From Ovis canadensis (lineage: Eukaryota; Chordata; Mammalia; Artiodactyla; Bovidae), in NCBI RefSeq assembly GCF_042477335.2, contig NC_091264.1, forward strand, positions 34,411,386-34,475,385: a stretch of DNA of 64,000 nucleotides, given 5' to 3'. The position numbers and the translations under genes are program-made. Shown here piece after piece: positions 58,166 to 64,000 of this stretch. Under the pieces are notes generated by a model, which saw only the letters and a program-made list of their open reading frames with translations, was not told the DNA's origin and did no database searches. Positions within the stretch are counted from its first letter, which is position 1; every line of letters begins with the position of its first letter.

Positions 58166-58469
58166 AACTATAAGTTCTTTCTCTAAGTGTCTCACCTGGC
58201 TTTTAAAGGTGCTTTGCCAAAACCCTTCAGGGAGCTCAAAGCTTTTTAGGTGTGAGCTACTTCTTCTCACATGGCCCTGCATGGCACCTTACTCGGCTCC
58301 AGATTCCGACGTTTCAGTCTGTTTGGCCTCACTGCGTGTTGGGCACACGAATGTGTATGAACATGAGTCCGTTAGTGGATGTGAAAACTCAGATCTGCTG
58401 AGTGTCTGTCTTGGAGGGGAACCCCTCCTGGATCAGTCTGTGTTTAGCCTTGGTAAATATTACTGAACA

Positions 58470-58930
58470 GTACTCCCAGGTGGTGGTACCAGTTATACTC
58501 TGCCTTGACTGACACCATGACTTCATATCTCCTCAGACCTAATTTTGATAGGTGTGTAGTGTACCTCTTTGAGGGTCTGACTGGTCTTTCTCTGATGAGA
58601 ATTGATGTTGAACACATTTCAATGTTTAAGGCCTGTAGGGATATGTCAGGGGTATAGCGTATGTGTGAATTGCCTGTATACTTAAAGTTCCTATTTAAGC
58701 ATCTTAACCATTCTTACCAAATGAGTTGTCTCTTTTCCTAAGTGATTTGTAGGAGTTCTCTTTACATTTTGGATGTGAGTTATTTAACAATTATAGGTAA
58801 TATTAATACAATTATCTTCCCCCACTCTGAGGCTTTCCTTTTCACTCTCTTAATGGTATAATTTGATGAACAGATGATTTTAATCCTCATGAAGGAGATG
58901 TACCCGTGTTTTATTTTATGATAGGGCTTG
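58470..58930 (-). mobile_element. old L1 remnant
   Basis: Reverse: ctttctctgatgagaattga, ttgaacacatttcaatg and gtaggagttctctttacatt resemble the L1 ORF2/3' UTR region seen antisense in old mammalian L1s. Diverged. Confidence 0.55.
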
Positions 58931-58971
58931 GTGTGTTCTATGTGGTACATTTCTGCCTGCTTCAGGTCTAT

Positions 58972-59172
58972 TACCGGCTCTCCTGGTGGGTCAGCAGGCA
59001 AAGAATCTGACTGCAATGTGGGAGACCTGGGTTTGACCCCTGGGTTGGGAAGATTCCCCTGGAGAAGGGAAAGGCTACCCACTCCAGTACTCTGTCCTGG
59101 AGAATTCCATGGAAAATCCTATGTGTAGTCACGGCGTCATGAAGAGTCCAACATGACTGAGTGACTTTAGCT
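58972..59172 (+). repeat. Bov-tA SINE with 11-bp target-site duplication
   Basis: Complete: ctctcctggtgggtcagcag head, gacctgggtttgacccctgg B box and BovA body. TTCAGGTCTAT flanks it at 58,961-58,971 and 59,173-59,183. Confidence 0.94.
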
Positions 59173-59183
59173 TTCAGGTCTAT

Positions 59184-60154
59184 GACAGCATTTTAAAGAA
59201 AAGAATAGAGTGGGGATTATGTTAAAAGAGTCTGTGTACACTTAGGACCAAGCTGGCTGAACTATGACAATAAACAGGGGTGTCTCCCAGACCCCTTATC
59301 AGAGCCCAACCCACCCCTTCAAATTCTCCTTCCTTCATGACACGCTGCCAACCAGCTCTGCCCACTCCCCCTCCCCCCACCCCACCCCTCCCCCTTCCCT
59401 TTCAGGAAGAGCTGAGTTCATCTCTTGATAACGTCTTGGAAAGACTATGGACTGAGTCTCCCTCTTCCACAATAACCACCAGATAGATCCAGTTCAGGCA
59501 GACAACACAGAAATCACACTACATGGCCAGAGTCATTCACCAGTTATATTTGAAATCTAAGCTCTTTGAGCTATACACGTGCACAAATGATTCGGTTGGT
59601 GGGAATCTTCCCCTCCCCCTCCACAGTTAAACTTTTCAAACTTAAAGTCGTGCTGAAGAGGCTTGCATCCTGTGGGTCAGGGGGATACTGAGGCAATTCT
59701 GACTTTCACGATGCTTGGAGGGGAGTCTTGTCTGTTTCCTCCCTATCTCCTAGGATATGTACCTCTCTCCACCTCCCCAAACCCAAACTCATGAGAGAAT
59801 TACTTGATCTGAGATAGATTAACATCGACATTTTGCAATAAGTGTGGCCAAAACTAACCACCTGGGTCATACACTCCACTGAGTTTTTATTTTTGATGAC
59901 ACACAATTGTCATTTCAATTTTGACTTAAGTTGGTTGGAAACGTCTGATGGAACTGTTTTGAAACACTGAAAAGTCATTTCCAAATACTTTCTCTCATCC
60001 AGATTTCTCTAGAATCTGCCTTTTTCTGAAAATTCTGAGTTGTTTAAAAAGTCAAAGAACCCACAAATGATTGAGTCAGCATAAAAATGGCTGACGCCTG
60101 TAGTTCTCAGCTTGCTCCACTAGAGGGCAGCATTCTCCACTATTAAGTCTACTC
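59184..60154. other. spacer downstream of RCAN2, no gene seen
   Basis: No young repeat. Contains the C-rich block at 59,357-59,404. May include distal RCAN2 3' UTR. Confidence 0.4.
59357..59404 (-). other. G-rich tract on minus strand, G-quadruplex-like
   Basis: Plus strand reads ccccctccccccaccccacc and cctcccccttccc. The minus strand therefore carries at least five runs of four or more G separated by one or two bases, which meets the usual G-quadruplex pattern. Confidence 0.7.
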
Positions 60155-61924
60155 TTTATTTGTCCATGAAAAACCAAAAACCTCCACAGCAAAGGAAAGT
60201 CAAAGCATTTGCTTACTATATACTCCTCAGATTTTATTTTTCAAAGGAGCCTTCGTTTTTCTTATGGAAACTCAGGATTTTACAAGCAGCGCTGTCCTCA
60301 GTTTCACCTGTACTGTGCCCAGTACTATATTGCTATATTCACAGTAAAACGGACTTTTATTTCTGAGTCATCAGTCTAATGTTTTCAGTTTCTGATGAAA
60401 CTAACATACACCTTAATCAAAAACCACAACAATCCTTCCATCAGGTGGCTGTGTTATTGTTCTCGCGTGTTTTTCTGAGGCTTGGGTAATGACAGTATTT
60501 CCCCTCTCCATTGTAATTGACATTTGCATCTAAAGAAAGTCACTGAACGTACAGGAGTAGATGAGGCCTGGCACATTGAGCAGAAGGTGATGGTTCTATA
60601 GGTGTATCTTCTGTAATGCACTTTGGGCTAGAGAAATAGAAAAATCACATGTAACAAAAACAAATGCGTTTTTGAGCAAGACGAGCATTGCCTGAGCAGG
60701 ACTTGCACAAACACTGATGGATCCATCTTTCCCTTTGAACATGCTCAGCAGCTGCTACGTTGATTTAGCTGCATTCCAACTGCCTGCAGCCGACGCTTGC
60801 TTCTTCACTTTATTTAAAAACAACCGGTCTTGATAGCAAAGATGTTGGCTAACGGTTTATATATTGGCAACAGAAGTTTTGTGCCCTTTCAAAATTCAGC
60901 ATTATACATAATAGAGTGTAATATTATCAGATTACCTGTATTAGTATATGAATGCATTCATAAGCAATGCACATATGTTTTAAAGCAGCTAATGGCTGAA
61001 GAATCACTAAATAAAAAACATCCAGATTTTTAAAAGCACAGCTGAAACATTTGTACAAATATACAAAGAGAAGAAAAAAAACAATCGTTCAGACACCATG
61101 AGACTTTTGTAATAAATAGGTTTGTCTGAAATCGATCTCTGTCACCCTGGACAAGCCTCCCCAAGGAGGTTCGGGAAGATTGACAAGGGAATCATCTTCA
61201 AAATCTACTGAGGGTTATCTTTGGGGCCAAGCTCAGTTTCTCCTCCAGGAATTTTCACAGAGCTATGAAGTCTTTGACTCCAAAGAGTGACAATTACCCA
61301 GACTTGTTAAGCTGGAGGATGCTGAGAATTTTGCTAAGCTAGATAGGACATGACTGGATGCTGACAATCGGTGACTTATAGTATATCCTCAAATCACAAA
61401 AATAAATGCTGGTGATCATGCATGTCCTGGGAATGTTGGGATGCAGAGGGTTGGGGAGACCAGATAGGGAAATCTCATGCAATCAAAGTCAAGTTTACTT
61501 ATGGTCCTACTTAAGTGGCCAGGAAGAAAAAACAATGCACACACGTCAGGACTGGGACTGGAACGGTTCACAAACAACACAGGAACTATTTGTCACTGAT
61601 GTCTCCGGCTTGGCTCCACATGAGAGCATGAAGGTATATAGGCTGTGCTGACTGTTTAATAAGAAAATACTACTTTTTTTTTTTTTTTCCTAGAACCTCC
61701 TAAATAATGGATTATACTTGGTGGGTATGATATGATCAGGAAACTTATCACCTTTTCCTAGCCCTTTTGTCCGAGAGGCTTGATTACAACGAAGGAATTT
61801 CAAACAACCAAACACCCAGGGATTTAAAGGCAATTTTTTTTTTCGACAAACAAACAACAGGGAGGAAAAAAAAAAAGCATGGTAAAGAGTAGACGGATAT
61901 TTTCTTGGAGGCGAAGTGGTGAGC
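60155..61924 (-). other. RCAN2: RCAN2 3' UTR (provisional extent)
   Basis: Immediately downstream of the RCAN2 stop on the minus strand, 1.8 kb contains no SINE or LINE, as expected for a constrained UTR. Minus-strand AATAAA signals lie at 60,814-60,809, 60,362-60,357, 60,238-60,233 and 60,160-60,155. T/A homopolymers occur near 61,675-61,688 and 61,865-61,876. Which signal is used is unknown. Confidence 0.5.
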
Positions 61925-62257
<333 letters not shown>

Positions 62258-63247
62258 TCACCTGTACAGCCCTGGACAGGCCCCCTCACCTCTCTAAGCC
62301 TCAGCCTCCACAGCTGTAAACTTAAAAATGGTAATAACAACAGTCTGAAAGGTTGGGGTGATGACTCAGTGGGCCTGGCTGTAAGTTACCCGTTTCTCTT
62401 CTATTTCCCAGCATGGCTGCTAACAGCTAACCTCGAACCCATCACTTTGCTCCTTCATCTTTCGGAGAAGGTTCTCCAAGTTCTCCTCCTTCTGGACAAT
62501 TTCCTATGGTAAGAGCTGCCCCAGGCTGGAGTAAGGTAGGATCCCCACTCATCTTGAATTTGCCATGGTTACTGGGTAATGGATGATAGTCAAGGCCCCT
62601 CCTGTTCCAAGAGTCTATCGGTCTATTTTTGATGGGCTCCTCTTGTAATCACTTCACTAGCAGCCGACTACTTCCTGTCTGTATCTGTTTCCTTTCAGGA
62701 AGTCTCTGGTGAGCATCTCCCATGGTCTGACCCATTGCTAATCACAAGACATAGGCAAAACCATTGGTGTCTTTCACAAGAGCACAGTGCAGTGACGGCA
62801 TGTGGAAACAAAGCGTCACAAAATGCAATGGGAAGTGCCAGGGTGGCAATACAAGTCAAGGGTACCAAATCGCAAGGAGCAAGTAACTCTGAAAGGCTTC
62901 CCCATGGGGGTGACAGCTGACCGGGGTCTAAAGACACGTAGAAGGCGTCCAGCAGGGGACAGGCATAGAGGACCTTCCCAATCTGCATGCTCTTAACTTC
63001 TCAGCTTAACTGCCGACACACCTTTCTGAATCTTCTTCCGACATCCTATCTCCTTCCTTTCCCATCCTTCACGAATGGGAAACACCGAGAAGCAATGTCT
63101 CCTAGTCACCCACCGGGTCAGTGGCTCTCCAGATATCACTGGATCGAGTCATCATTTCTAGACTCTAGGACAAAAGACTGCATCATCTCCCATCAGTCGT
63201 GACAGCCACGTTTTTATACCCATCCAACCGGCTACTTTTATTTGCTA

Positions 63248-63471
63248 GGCATGCATGCCAAGTTGCTTCATTCATGTCCAACTCTTTGCTACCCTATGGA
63301 CTGTACCCCTCCAGGCTCCTCTTTCCATGGGATTCTCCAAGCAAGAATACTGGAGTGGATTCCCATTCCCTTCTCCAGGGAATCTTCCCAACCCAGGAAT
63401 CGAACCCATGCCTCTTGCACCTCCTGCATTGGCAGGCAGGTTCTTTACCACTAGCACCACCTGGGAAGCCC
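63248..63471 (-). repeat. Bov-tA SINE with 11-bp target-site duplication
   Basis: Reverse complete copy; head agcaccacctgggaagccc. TTTATTTGCTA flanks it at 63,237-63,247 and 63,472-63,482. Confidence 0.95.
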
Positions 63472-63690
63472 TTTATTTGCTATAGTCTCACCTAGTTTCC
63501 GAAGTCCCACCCTGCCTCTAGGATCAAAGCCAGACACCGCCCAATCCAGGTATCTGACCCGTCAGCCTCGGTCTGCAGTGGACAGTGCCCTTGTGGATGG
63601 CCAGAACTAGGGTAGCATGTCTGTGCTTCTGTGCACACCTTGGTGAGCATCAATGGTGAAAACAGCTAATGCTTACAAGGCATAGTTTTA

Positions 63691-63895
63691 TTTATTTATT
63701 ATTATAAATTTATTTATTTTAATTGGAGGCTAATTACTTTACAATACTGTATTGGTTTTGCCATACATCAACATGAATCTGCCACGGGTATACACGTGTT
63801 CCCCATCCTGAACCCCCCTCCCACCTCCCTCCCCGTACCATCCCTCTGGGCCATCCCAGTGCACCAGCCCAGAGCATCCTGTATCCTGCACTGAA
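63691..63895 (-). mobile_element. young L1 3' end, 205 bases, in RCAN2 intron
   Basis: Reverse copy: tttaattggaggctaattac, ttggttttgccatacatcaa and gtaccatccctctgggccat. CATAGTTTTA flanks it at 63,681-63,690 and 63,896-63,905. The 3' UTR closely matches the L1 at 46.2-49.3 kb. Confidence 0.93.
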
Positions 63896-64000
63896 CATAG
63901 TTTTAAATTTTGTGCTGACATTAGGGAGCGAGCAGCACTGATACTGCCACAAGCATCAAGGTGATGCTGGGAATGATGTAAGTGCTCAGAGTCAGCTGCT

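Overview
This is vertebrate nuclear DNA from a ruminant, most likely a bovid (cattle, sheep, goat or a relative). The evidence is dense Bov-tA and BovA2 SINEs, BovB (RTE-type) LINEs, CHR SINEs shared by cetartiodactyls, and ruminant L1 3' ends, mixed with older mammalian repeats (MIR, L2, hAT elements, MaLR LTRs). Genes are spliced, so most long single-frame ORFs are chance or lie inside repeats.

Two host genes can be supported, both on the minus strand. ENPP5 occupies about 4.3-15.0 kb: a GC-rich promoter near 14.6-15.2 kb, a probable noncoding first exon with its donor at 14,946, and three coding exons (11,968-11,140; 9,938-9,762; 5,621-5,194) that splice into an intact 477-codon reading frame. 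At the right edge is the last coding exon of RCAN2 (62,085-61,925), with its 3' UTR running leftward and its last intron running out of the window. This order matches the ENPP4-ENPP5-RCAN2 neighbourhood of human 6p, recalled from general knowledge. The first 2 kb is AT-rich, contains several poly(A) signals and lacks young SINEs; it may be the 3' UTR of a plus-strand neighbour (ENPP4 by synteny), but I see no recognisable coding sequence there.

The 45 kb between the ENPP5 promoter and the RCAN2 3' end is an intergenic desert. It holds a near-complete but dead BovB LINE (41.0-44.0 kb) inside two split SINEs and beside a third, a 3 kb 5'-truncated L1 with a target-site duplication (46.2-49.3 kb), several shorter BovB copies, about two dozen SINEs, degraded LTRs and a few microsatellites. 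Many insertions have readable target-site duplications, so the order of insertion can often be worked out.

I found no prokaryotic-style operon, CRISPR array, functional tRNA or rRNA gene, or convincing new gene system. The more interesting signals concern repeat biology: nested insertions, ultra-short truncated insertions, a 25-bp deletion between short direct repeats inside the BovB reverse transcriptase, a BovB/BovA2 chimera, and a shared dimeric SINE form. A G-rich block near the RCAN2 3' end and an unassigned candidate terminal exon near 281 are also noted.
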